A DNA stretch of 7,623 nt from assembly GCA_905372595.1 (NCBI GenBank), contig CAJPPS010000069.1:1-7623 (forward strand). The letters are read 5' to 3'. Shown here piece after piece: positions 1 to 7,623 of this stretch. The DNA is from an uncultured Capnocytophaga sp. GTDB lineage: Bacteria > Bacteroidota > Bacteroidia > Flavobacteriales > Flavobacteriaceae. How positions within the stretch are numbered: the first letter of the stretch is position 1; every line of letters begins with the position of its first letter. The notes below the pieces were generated by a model that saw only the letters and a list, made by a program, of their open reading frames with translations, was not told the DNA's origin and did not search any database. Position numbers and translations under genes: made by a program.

Positions 1-1
1 G

Positions 2-19
2 ATCAAAACCACTTTATGA
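2..19 (+). CDS. possible 3' end of an upstream gene (partial)
   Basis: Reading from base 2 gives five sense codons (I-K-T-T-L) and then TGA at 17-19. That stop overlaps the ruvA ATG at 16-18 in an ATGA arrangement, typical of translationally coupled neighbours in an operon. Only five residues are visible, so no product can be recognised. From memory, several Flavobacteria carry a malic enzyme gene just upstream of ruvA, but nothing here confirms it. A chance stop is quite possible, because one of three frames would often close in such AT-rich sequence. Confidence 0.3.
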   Translation: MKTTL

Positions 20-603
20 TAACACATCTACAAGGGCGATTAGTGGAAAAGACCCCTACTTATGTTGTTCTTGATTGTAATGGTATTGGCTATTGGGTGA
101 ATATTTCTTTGCATACTTTTTCAAAAATCCCTAATACTGAGTCCTTAAAGCTCTATACATACTTACAGATAAAAGAAGAAGCTCACACACTTTTCGGTTT
201 TTTAGAAAAATTTGAAAGGGAGATATTTTCTTTATTGATATCTGTTTCAGGAGTTGGAGCAAGTACAGCTAGAATTATGCTTTCTTCGCTCTCTCCCTCC
301 CAGTTACAGAGTGCAATTATCAATAATGATGTCCGAACGATACAATCAGTAAAAGGAATAGGAGCTAAAACAGCTCAGAGAATTATTCTAGATTTGCGGG
401 AGAAAATGACAAAATTGTCTTCTGAAACCCTTCCTACCGACACCTCTTCTTCTCATACCTACAAGGAAGAAGCGCTATCAGCCCTAGAAGTATTGGGCTA
501 TCCTCGTAAAGTAGCTGAGAATGTTATCCATAAAATTCTTTCGCATACCTCAACAGATTTTTCTGTAGAAGAACTTATCAAACAAGCTTTAAAACAATTG
601 TAA
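16..603 (+). CDS. ruvA: Holliday junction branch migration complex subunit RuvA
   Basis: RuvA is the cytoplasmic DNA-binding subunit of RuvAB. As a tetramer it clamps a four-way junction in a square-planar form and positions the RuvB hexameric ATPases that drive branch migration; RuvC then cleaves the junction. The 195 residues are close to the family's usual ~200 and all three domains are visible. An N-terminal OB fold (about 1-65) opens with MITHLQGRL, the usual RuvA start, which supports this ATG. Its acidic-pin loop reads K53-E54-E55-A56, matching REDA in E. coli, where E55 and D56 separate the strands at the crossover. Two helix-hairpin-helix motifs follow, S78-GVG-A82 and K113-GIG-A117 with K118-T119-A120. 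A Ser/Thr-rich linker (about 135-148) leads to a RuvB-binding UBA-like domain (about 149-195) containing ALEVLGY. The gene ends seven bases before sprA and probably shares its transcript. No anomaly was seen. Confidence 0.97.
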   Translation: MITHLQGRLVEKTPTYVVLDCNGIGYWVNISLHTFSKIPNTESLKLYTYLQIKEEAHTLFGFLEKFEREIFSLLISVSGVGASTARIMLSSLSPSQLQSAIINNDVRTIQSVKGIGAKTAQRIILDLREKMTKLSSETLPTDTSSSHTYKEEALSALEVLGYPRKVAENVIHKILSHTSTDFSVEELIKQALKQL

Positions 604-610
604 TTACCAA

Positions 611-682
611 ATGAACGCAAAATTAGTAATGAAATCTTTGTTTTTTTCTCTCTTATTGGTTAATGTTCTCTCCCTTACGGCA
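611..682 (+). other. Sec signal peptide of SprA, with a choice of two starts
   Basis: The first 24 codons give a hydrophobic N-terminus ending L22-T23-A24, then Q25-E-K-K. Cleavage after A24 is the natural prediction for a Sec-exported outer-membrane protein. Two in-frame ATGs are possible: 611 (M1, MNAKLVMK) and 629 (M7, MKSLFFSLLLVNVLS). The second alone gives a compact classical signal peptide with a Met-Lys start; the first lies only seven bases after the ruvA stop and suits coupled translation. Neither has a Shine-Dalgarno sequence, which Bacteroidota often lack. The longer form is annotated. Both give the same mature protein. Confidence 0.75.
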
Positions 683-3600
683 CAAGAGAAGAAAGATGTA
701 CAAGAGAGCGTGAAAGATACTATAAAAACGAGTACTTCCCTCAGGAGACTATTGCTTAAGGATTCTGATAGAGTCTCTCGTAAATATACCTATAATTCGG
801 CACTTGATAAGTATGTATATACTGAAAAACTAGGGGAATATGATATTTCTACCCCTATGTTTCTTACCCCTAAAGAATATGAAAATCTGGTACTGAGGGA
901 GCGTATGGGATTGCACTTTAGGGAGAAAACACAAGCAATGCGCCCTAGTGAAAATGGGCAGAATAAGAACGCTCAAAGGGATTTATTGCCAGAATTTTAT
1001 GTGAAATCTGAGCTCTTCGAGTCTATTTTTGGAGGAAATACCATTGATATTAATCCTCAGGGGAATGTAGCCTTTGACCTAGGTCTTCGCTATACAAGGA
1101 ATGACAATCCGGCTATTAGTCCTGAGTATAGGAGTTCTTATGGGCTTGATTTTGACCAACGTATTAGCTTAGGGATTCAAGGAAAAGTGGGAACACGCCT
1201 TTCTATCAACGCAATGTATGATACACAGGCGACTTTTGATTTTCAGAACGTATTTAAGCTCGAATATTCGCCTAATGAGGATGACATTGTAAGAAAAGTA
1301 GAGCTTGGTAATGTCAGTATGCCTTTGAATAACTCTCTTATCACGGGAGCCCAGAGCCTCTTTGGGGTCAAGACACAATTACAGTTTGGTCGTACCACCG
1401 TGACAGGAGTATTCTCCGAACAACGCTCTCAATCAAAAACTGTTACAGCTCAAGGAGGAGGTTCTTTGCAGGATTTTGAGATTCGTATTCTGGATTATGA
1501 CGAGAATAGGAACTATTTTCTTTCTCAATTCTTTAGGGATCAGTATGATACAGCCCTAGAAAATTATCCTTATATCCGTAGTAAAGTACAAATAGTACGT
1601 GTAGAAGTATGGGCAACGAATCGCTCCAATCGTACAGCTAATATTCGTAATATCGTGGCTTTACAGGACTTGGGAGAAGCTAGGTCTGAGAATACAAGGA
1701 TAGCAGGGAATGCGCCTGTAGGCTTCTTTAGAGGATCTATAGGAAACCGACCTACCAATGAGGCTAATAAGTATGATCCTACCCGCTTGGGCTCTTCAGA
1801 GTCGGTACTAACCAGAGACATCCGTGATGTGGCGACTGTCCGTACAGGATTTGGTTCAATGGCTTCCCTAGTCAATGAAGGGTTTGACTATGCAATTCTG
1901 GAAAACGCTCAAAAACTAGAAGAAGGACGTGATTTTAAGGTAAATAAACAATTAGGGTATATTTCTTTAAGTCAGCGACTCAATAATGATGAAGTGCTTG
2001 CAGTAGCTTATCAGTATACTTATGAGGGAAATGTATATCAGGTAGGGGAATTTGCTAACGATGGGATTTCGGCGACTACCAATGCTTATATAGCAGGGCA
2101 AAATAAAATTACCAATAACTGCTTGGTACTAAAAATGCTCAAAAGTAACCGCTTAGTAGTAGGAGATCCTATCTGGAACCTGATGATGAAGAACGTTTAT
2201 ACGCTTAATACAGCACAGATTAACCCTGATGGGTTTAGAATGAATATCTTCTATAATGACCCTTCTCCTGTGAATTATATCTCTCCAGTGGATGAAGCTA
2301 CTTGGAATAGAGATCTTACAAGGAAAATATTACTGCAACTATTTAATTTTGACAGACTTAATGCCTACAATGACCCACAAAATGGAGGTGATGGCTTCTT
2401 TGATTTTGTAGATGGGATTACGATTGATCCCGAATATGGGAAAATTATCTTCACCAAAGTAGAGCCTTTTGGTAAGTTTTTGTATGATAAGTTAGGAGGA
2501 GGAAGTAATTATTATGACCCGACAGCTTACCAACCTACCTCTACTGCTTGGAATGCAAACCAGAAAAAATATGTATACCGTTCCCTCTATACAGATATAA
2601 AAGCAAAGGCTCTCGAAGATGCTGAAAAGAACAAATTTAGTCTGAAAGGGCGTTATAAATCGGTGGCAGGGCGAGGAATCTCATTAGGTGCTTATAATGT
2701 ACCTCGTGGCTCTGTACGGGTTACTGTAGGAGGAAGAATATTACAAGAGGGAATAGATTATACGGTTAATTATCAGCAGGGAACGGTACAGATTATAGAC
2801 CCTACTATTGAGAATTCTAATATGCCGATTCAGGTATCTGTGGAGAATAATCTTATCTTTGGAGGACAAAGCCGACGATTCGTAGGGGTAAATGTAGAGC
2901 ACAAATTCAATGACAAGTTTATTGTAGGAGCTTCTCTGATTAATATGAGAGAACGTCCTTACACTCAGAAAGCTAATTACGGACAAGAGCCTGTAAATAA
3001 TACTATTTTTGGATTTGGAGGGAGCTATTCTACCGAGATGCCTTTCCTAACACGTTTGCTCAATAAAGTCCCTTCTTTGCAGAGTGATGTTCCTTCTAAT
3101 ATTTCAGTTAGGGGAGAGATGGCTTTTCTTCGTCCTAGTACTCCTAAAAGTTCTGATTTTAATGGAGAAGCAACTGCTTATTTGGATGATTTTGAGGGCT
3201 CTCAAACTACAGTGGATATACGAGGCTTCCGTTCTTGGTCACTTGCAAGTACACCTTTGCGATTCGGGCAAGGTTCTTATCCGAATCAAACCCTCTATGG
3301 AACGAATCCAGAGGATGCTGATAACCTAAAAAATGGCTATGGAAGAGCTAAAATGGCTTGGTATACCATTGACCCTGTCTTCTATACCAATAATAAACCT
3401 AATGATATAAGTGCTGCTGAAATCTCTAAGAATAGCACCAGACGTATCTATGTCAAAGAAATATTCCCAGAGCGTGAGTTGGCACAAGGAGATTTATTAG
3501 TGCAGAATACCTTGGACTTGGCTTATTACCCCAATGTTAAGGGTTCTTATAATAATAACTCTCAAGCAATGAATACCTTATCTGCTACAGACAAATGGGC

Positions 3601-6600
3601 AGGGATTATGAGAGGAATTTCAGCAACTAACTTTGAGGAAAATAATATAGAGTATATCCAGTTCTGGGTACTAGATCCTTATACTTCAGGAGAATTTACC
3701 CCTTCAACTAATGGAGAATTAGTCTTTGATTTAGGAAATATCTCTGAGGATATCCTTAAGGATGGACGTAAGCAGTATGAGAATGGATTACCGGGACTCT
3801 CTATACAATCACCTACTCATACTACTGCTTGGGGAAAAACTCCTGTAGCACAATCTCTTCTATATGTATTTGATAGTAATACGGAGAACAGAACCCTACA
3901 GGATATAGGGCTCGATGGACTTACAGATGAACAAGAAAGAGCTATTTATGCTAACAATATCTCAGAATTCCCTACAGACCCTGCTATGGATAATTATGAG
4001 TATTATCTATCACGTTCAGGGGGAATCCTCAACAGGTATTATAATTATAATGGAACCCAGGGGAACTCACCTGTGGCAGGAAGTAGCCAAGCTGCTTCAC
4101 TGAATCCTGATGTAGAGGATATTAACCGAGATAATACAATGAGTACCGTGAATAGTTATTATGAATATCGTATTCCTATTCGTGGAAATATACAACGTAC
4201 AGACCGTTATGTAAGTGATATTCGTGAGGTATATGCTGAAACGCCTAGCGGTCAGCCTATTCGTGCTCGTTGGATTCAGTATAAAATTCCAATAAAGGAT
4301 GCCAATAGAAGAGAGTTTGGTGGAGGAGGAGACCTACGTTCAGTAACCCATATTCGTATGTATCTTACAGGCTTCTCTTCGGATGTAGTTCTTCGTTTTG
4401 GTACTTTGGACTTGGTACGTGGTGATTGGAGACACTATACAAAATCTCTTAAGGATGACCTTTCTGCACCTGGAACAGATACCCATACTGAAATAGGTTC
4501 TGTAAGCCTTATAGAGAATGAAGCTCGCCAGCCCATTCCTTACCGTATGCCTCCAGGAGTATACCGAGAACAGATTAATCAGAACAATACTATTGTTCGC
4601 CAAAATGAACAATCCCTCTCTTATACCGTATGTGATCTTAATGTACAGGATGCCAGAGGGGTATATAAGCCTGTAAATGCGGATTTACGTCAGTATAAGC
4701 GTATAAAAATGTTTGTTCACGCAGAACGCTTCAAGAATCAATCTTTAGCCAATGGCGAGATGGTAGCTTTTATTCGTCTGGGATCAGACTTATCAGAGAA
4801 TTTCTATCAGGTGGAACTTCCTTTGCAAGTTACTCCTGCAGGGGCTTATCTGGAACAAGCTATCTGGCCAGACCAAAACCAATTTGATATTCCTATGGAT
4901 GTTCTTACTCAAATGAAGGCTAAAGGAATTAATAGTGGTAATTTGGCGAATCTTACTTACTATGATGCAAACCTAAATCATATCCCTTCTCCAGCTACAA
5001 CTCCTCATATAGCAGGACAGCAAAGGTATGCTATTAAGGGAAATCCTTCCTTGGGAGAGGTACAAGTTTTAATGGTAGGGGTCAAGAACGCAACTAATAA
5101 CCGTATCTGTGGAGAGGTTTGGTTTAATGAGCTCCGATTGGCTGAATTGGAGAACAAAGGAGGATGGGCTGGTATAGCTGCAGTAGATATGAACGCTGCC
5201 GACTTTATGGAGATGTCCGTTACAGGGAAGATAAGTACTGTAGGTTTTGGTACGGTAGAACAGAAACCTAATGAGCGTAGCCGACAGGAAGTTAAGCAGT
5301 TAGATGCAATGATGAATATCAATGCAGGAAAGTTATTCCCTAAAAAATGGAATATACAAATCCCTGTAGGGCTGAATCGCTCCTCTACATTAGCTACTCC
5401 TGAATATGACCCTCAGTATGAGGATATTCGCCTAAAAGACCGAATCAATGCGGCTCAGGATGAGCAACAGAAAGAACTTATTAAGCAACAGGCTCAGGAC
5501 TACACTCTTAGGAAAGGAATTTCACTCATAGGAGTGAAAAAAAATCTGGGAGAAGAGCAAAAAGCCAAAGTATATAGTATAGAGAATATAACTCTAAACT
5601 ATGCTTATAACCAGATGGATCATCACGATTTTGAAATAGAGAACCAACGCGAGCAGAATGTACGTACAGGGGCTATGTATGCTTATTCTTTCGAGCAGAA
5701 GCAATTGCTTCTTTTCAAGAACAAACAGAGTGTTCGTACCAATAAGTATCTAAAATGGCTTTCGGAAGTTAATTTCAATCTCTTACCTAATAATATCTAC
5801 ATAGGACCTAATATTACTCGTACTTTTGCAAAACAACGTTTCCGTGAGATATATCCTTTAGGGGTGAATCCGAATAGCCAAGTTCCTATGCCTGAGTTAC
5901 AACAGCGCAACTATCTCTTTGATTGGCAATATGGATTTAATTATTCATTAACCAAATCTCTTAAGGTAAGCTATGATGTAACCAATAGCAATATTGTTCG
6001 TAATTACTACCAATGGGAGAATGGGCAAAGGGTGATGAACAAAGAACTTTCCCTATGGAATGATTTCTGGAATCCAGGAACTCCTAATCATTTTATGTCC
6101 TCATTTAAGGTAAATTATGAACTGCCTTTGGACAAATTACCTTATCTATCTTTTGTGAAGGCTTCCTATTCTTATACAGGAGATTTCGATTGGCAACGAG
6201 GATCCGAGGCTCTTATAGAAGTAGCAGGGCATCAGATTAATAGAGTGCAAAATGCCAATACCCATAACTTTACTGCCAATATGACCTTTGATCGTTTCTA
6301 TACTTCATTAGGAGTAAAGAATAAGGGAAGAAATGAAAAATTTACTGTAGCAGATCATCTTCTGCGCTTTGCAACAATGATAAAGCGTATAGGGCTTACC
6401 TATACAGAGACTAATGGAACGATGCTTCCGGGGTATCTTCCACAGGTAGGCTTCTTTGGCTCCTCTAAGCCTTCACTTCCTTTTGCTTTCGGTTGGCAGG
6501 ATGATGATATTCGTTATGAGGCAGGAAAGCGTGGTTGGCTTACTAGCTTTGCCGACTTTAATGAGCAGTTCATTCAAGCTACTAATAAAAATCTAGGAAT

Positions 6601-7623
6601 TACAGCAGGCTTACAGCCTACCGCTGATCTGCAAATAGACCTCAAGGCAGATAGGGAATATATTGATAATTTCTCAGAGACATTTAATGCGGTATCTGGC
6701 TATTATAATCCGTTGATAGGGAATAGAACGGGGAATTTTATGATTTCCGATAATATGATTCTTACCTCTTTCCTACATTCAGATGAGTATGGTTCTAAGG
6801 CTTTCCGAACCTTTAAGGAGAACAGGATTACGATAGCTCACCGCTTGGCTCATCAGAGAGGGATTAACCTTAATGACCCCAATAATATAGATGCAGATGG
6901 TTTCCCTAAAGGATTGGGTAAAAATAACCAAGCTGTACTGATGCCAGCTTTCTATGCAGCTTATACAGGACGTAGTGCCGAGAATGTCTCCTTGGATGCT
7001 TTCAAGCGTATTCCTATCCCAGGGTGGAATATCCGTTATACAGGGCTGATGCGTATGGAAAGCTTCCGAAAGGCTTTCAGGCGTTTCTCCTTGGCACACG
7101 GCTACCATTCTAGCTACACGTTGAGTGATTTCCGTACCAATTTGGAATATTACCAGAATCCTACACAACTAGACCAAGGCGGTAATTTCCGTAATGAAAA
7201 ACTATTTACCAATGTGAACCTTGTGGAACAATTTTCCCCACTGATTCGTATAGATGCAGAGTTACAAAATTCATTAAGTGTAATGGGAGAAATTCGTAGG
7301 GATAGAACCGTTTCTATTAGCTTGGATAATAATTACCTTACAGAACTAATGCGTAAGGAATACCGCCTAGGGCTAGGTTACCGCTTTAAAGATATTAGCT
7401 TTGCTTCTCGCTTTAATGGACGTGATGTAATTATCAAAAGCGACCTGAACCTTAAGGCAGATATCGCTTTGAGAAATGACTTTACCGTAATTCGTAATAT
7501 GGAATTAGATGATAATCAGGTGACCAACGGACAAACCTCTTGGCTAGCACGCTTTACAGCTGATTATGCTTTCTCTAAGAACCTATCGGGAATCTTCTAT
7601 TTTGATTATTCCTTCTCCAAATA
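611..7623 (+). CDS. sprA: T9SS outer-membrane translocon SprA/Sov, 3' end cut by window
   Basis: SprA is the outer-membrane pore of the type IX secretion system. In Flavobacterium johnsoniae it is a single-chain 36-strand beta-barrel of about 2400 residues that exports folded cargo and SprB-type gliding adhesins through a lateral gate with PorV and a periplasmic plug. Here 2337 complete codons form one uninterrupted frame. A signal peptide (1-24) is followed by a SprA_N-type region (F155-DLGLRYTRNDNP, N200-AMYDTQATFDFQN, E231-LGNVSMPL). A motif occurs twice (L436-EEGRDFKVNKQLGYISL and L711-QEGIDYTVNYQQGTVQI). Further landmarks are L858-DDFEGSQTTVDIRGFRSW, EDINRDNTM ending at M1177 with YYEYRIPIR, R1249-MYLTGF, FVHAE ending at E1372, C1500-GEVWFNELRL with GGWA, and P1597-EYDPQYEDIRL. 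The C-terminal half alternates aromatic and polar residues as barrel strands do. The last two bases (TA) would read Tyr in most homologues; a few tens of residues should follow. Identity is from recalled family features, not a search. Confidence 0.95.
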   Translation, partial: MNAKLVMKSLFFSLLLVNVLSLTAQEKKDVQESVKDTIKTSTSLRRLLLKDSDRVSRKYTYNSALDKYVYTEKLGEYDISTPMFLTPKEYENLVLRERMGLHFREKTQAMRPSENGQNKNAQRDLLPEFYVKSELFESIFGGNTIDINPQGNVAFDLGLRYTRNDNPAISPEYRSSYGLDFDQRISLGIQGKVGTRLSINAMYDTQATFDFQNVFKLEYSPNEDDIVRKVELGNVSMPLNNSLITGAQSLFGVKTQLQFGRTTVTGVFSEQRSQSKTVTAQGGGSLQDFEIRILDYDENRNYFLSQFFRDQYDTALENYPYIRSKVQIVRVEVWATNRSNRTANIRNIVALQDLGEARSENTRIAGNAPVGFFRGSIGNRPTNEANKYDPTRLGSSESVLTRDIRDVATVRTGFGSMASLVNEGFDYAILENAQKLEEGRDFKVNKQLGYISLSQRLNNDEVLAVAYQYTYEGNVYQVGEFANDGISATTNAYIAGQNKITNNCLVLKMLKSNRLVVGDPIWNLMMKNVYTLNTAQINPDGFRMNIFYNDPSPVNYISPVDEATWNRDLTRKILLQLFNFDRLNAYNDPQNGGDGFFDFVDGITIDPEYGKIIFTKVEPFGKFLYDKLGGGSNYYDPTAYQPTSTAWNANQKKYVYRSLYTDIKAKALEDAEKNKFSLKGRYKSVAGRGISLGAYNVPRGSVRVTVGGRILQEGIDYTVNYQQGTVQIIDPTIENSNMPIQVSVENNLIFGGQSRRFVGVNVEHKFNDKFIVGASLINMRERPYTQKANYGQEPVNNTIFGFGGSYSTEMPFLTRLLNKVPSLQSDVPSNISVRGEMAFLRPSTPKSSDFNGEATAYLDDFEGSQTTVDIRGFRSWSLASTPLRFGQGSYPNQTLYGTNPEDADNLKNGYGRAKMAWYTIDPVFYTNNKPNDISAAEISKNSTRRIYVKEIFPERELAQGDLLVQNTLDLAYYPNVKGSYNNNSQAMNTLSATDKWAGIMRGISATNFEENNIEYIQFWVLDPYTSGEFTPSTNGELVFDLGNISEDILKDGRKQYENGLPGLSIQSPTHTTAWGKTPVAQSLLYVFDSNTENRTLQDIGLDGLTDEQERAIYANNISEFPTDPAMDNYEYYLSRSGGILNRYYNYNGTQGNSPVAGSSQAASLNPDVEDINRDNTMSTVNSYYEYRIPIRGNIQRTDRYVSDIREVYAETPSGQPIRARWIQYKIPIKDANRREFGGGGDLRSVTHIRMYLTGFSSDVVLRFGTLDLVRGDWRHYTKSLKDDLSAPGTDTHTEIGSVSLIENEARQPIPYRMPPGVYREQINQNNTIVRQNEQSLSYTVCDLNVQDARGVYKPVNADLRQYKRIKMFVHAERFKNQSLANGEMVAFIRLGSDLSENFYQVELPLQVTPAGAYLEQAIWPDQNQFDIPMDVLTQMKAKGINSGNLANLTYYDANLNHIPSPATTPHIAGQQRYAIKGNPSLGEVQVLMVGVKNATNNRICGEVWFNELRLAELENKGGWAGIAAVDMNAADFMEMSVTGKISTVGFGTVEQKPNERSRQEVKQLDAMMNINAGKLFPKKWNIQIPVGLNRSSTLATPEYDPQYEDIRLKDRINAAQDEQQKELIKQQAQDYTLRKGISLIGVKKNLGEEQKAKVYSIENITLNYAYNQMDHHDFEIENQREQNVRTGAMYAYSFEQKQLLLFKNKQSVRTNKYLKWLSEVNFNLLPNNIYIGPNITRTFAKQRFREIYPLGVNPNSQVPMPELQQRNYLFDWQYGFNYSLTKSLKVSYDVTNSNIVRNYYQWENGQRVMNKELSLWNDFWNPGTPNHFMSSFKVNYELPLDKLPYLSFVKASYSYTGDFDWQRGSEALIEVAGHQINRVQNANTHNFTANMTFDRFYTSLGVKNKGRNEKFTVADHLLRFATMIKRIGLTYTETNGTMLPGYLPQVGFFGSSKPSLPFAFGWQDDDIRYEAGKRGWLTSFADFNEQFIQATNKNLGITAGLQPTADLQIDLKADREYIDNFSETFNAVSGYYNPLIGNRTGNFMISDNMILTSFLHSDEYGSKAFRTFKENRITIAHRLAHQRGINLNDPNNIDADGFPKGLGKNNQAVLMPAFYAAYTGRSAENVSLDAFKRIPIPGWNIRYTGLMRMESFRKAFRRFSLAHGYHSSYTLSDFRTNLEYYQNPTQLDQGGNFRNEKLFTNVNLVEQFSPLIRIDAELQNSLSVMGEIRRDRTVSISLDNNYLTELMRKEYRLGLGYRFKDISFASRFNGRDVIIKSDLNLKADIALRNDFTVIRNMELDDNQVTNGQTSWLARFTADYAFSKNLSGIFYFDYSFSK

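Noticed and set aside
604..610. Search for a terminator or promoter between ruvA and sprA.
   Set aside because: Seven bases cannot hold a hairpin terminator or a Bacteroidota -33/-7 promoter, and no inverted repeat was seen around the junction.
1570..1875. 101-codon open frame on the minus strand.
   Set aside because: It is antisense to the N-terminal part of sprA, with no recognisable protein and no room for its own regulatory region.
3084..3329. 81-codon plus-strand frame with a hydrophobic leader.
   Set aside because: It is an out-of-frame reading of sprA across the highly conserved LDDFEGSQ motif. The hydrophobicity comes from shifted reading of the same codons.
5005..5322. 105-codon open frame on the minus strand.
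   Set aside because: It is antisense to the conserved ICGEVWFNELRL...GGWA region of SprA. Low-complexity Ser/Thr/Ala content mirrors the sense codons, with no domain seen.
5537..5544. A8 homopolymer in sprA, a possible programmed frameshift or assembly error.
   Set aside because: The same frame gives recognisable SprA sequence on both sides (PEYDP before, MDHHDFEIENQ after), so no frame change is needed, and no conserved stem-loop was evident beside it.
6779..7168. 129-codon open frame on the minus strand.
   Set aside because: It lies wholly inside sprA, antisense to a region with sustained barrel-strand character. Its translation shows no recognisable domain, and no ruvA- or sprA-independent signal was seen. 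It is best read as a chance open frame.
611..7623. Possibility that the giant ORF is a new orphan adhesin or toxin.
   Set aside because: The ordered SprA/Sov motifs, the length and the ruvA neighbour explain it without invoking a new family. No adhesin-type tandem repeats or T9SS sorting domain are present in the visible part.

Overview
The window holds two co-directional genes on the plus strand and very little else. They are a complete ruvA (Holliday junction branch-migration subunit) and, seven bases after it, almost the whole of sprA (called sov in Porphyromonas). SprA is the giant outer-membrane translocon of the type IX secretion system (T9SS). The sprA reading frame was followed codon by codon from 611 to the last base and has no stop or frameshift. 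It gives 2337 complete residues plus two bases, so only the extreme C-terminus is missing.

Organism: SprA/Sov is confined to Bacteroidota, so this is a Bacteroidota chromosome. The low G+C content, the ruvA-sprA linkage and the wording of the SprA motifs fit the Flavobacteriia best. A host-associated genus such as Capnocytophaga is possible, but the genus cannot be fixed from this sequence alone.

Layout: bases 1-19 may carry the last five codons of an upstream gene whose TGA overlaps the ruvA ATG (ATGA). ruvA occupies 16-603. The gap at 604-610 is too short for a terminator plus promoter. sprA then fills 611-7623 and runs off the edge. No RNA gene, mobile element, CRISPR array, long DNA repeat or convincing minus-strand gene was found, and no stretch over 300 bases lacks a gene.

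How the genes relate: RuvA works in the cytoplasm on recombination intermediates, and SprA is an outer-membrane secretion pore. They share no known pathway. Tight packing suggests one transcript, so the link is probably operon architecture and not a shared function. No previously undescribed system was found. The main value of the window is a near-complete T9SS translocon with clearly visible family landmarks.
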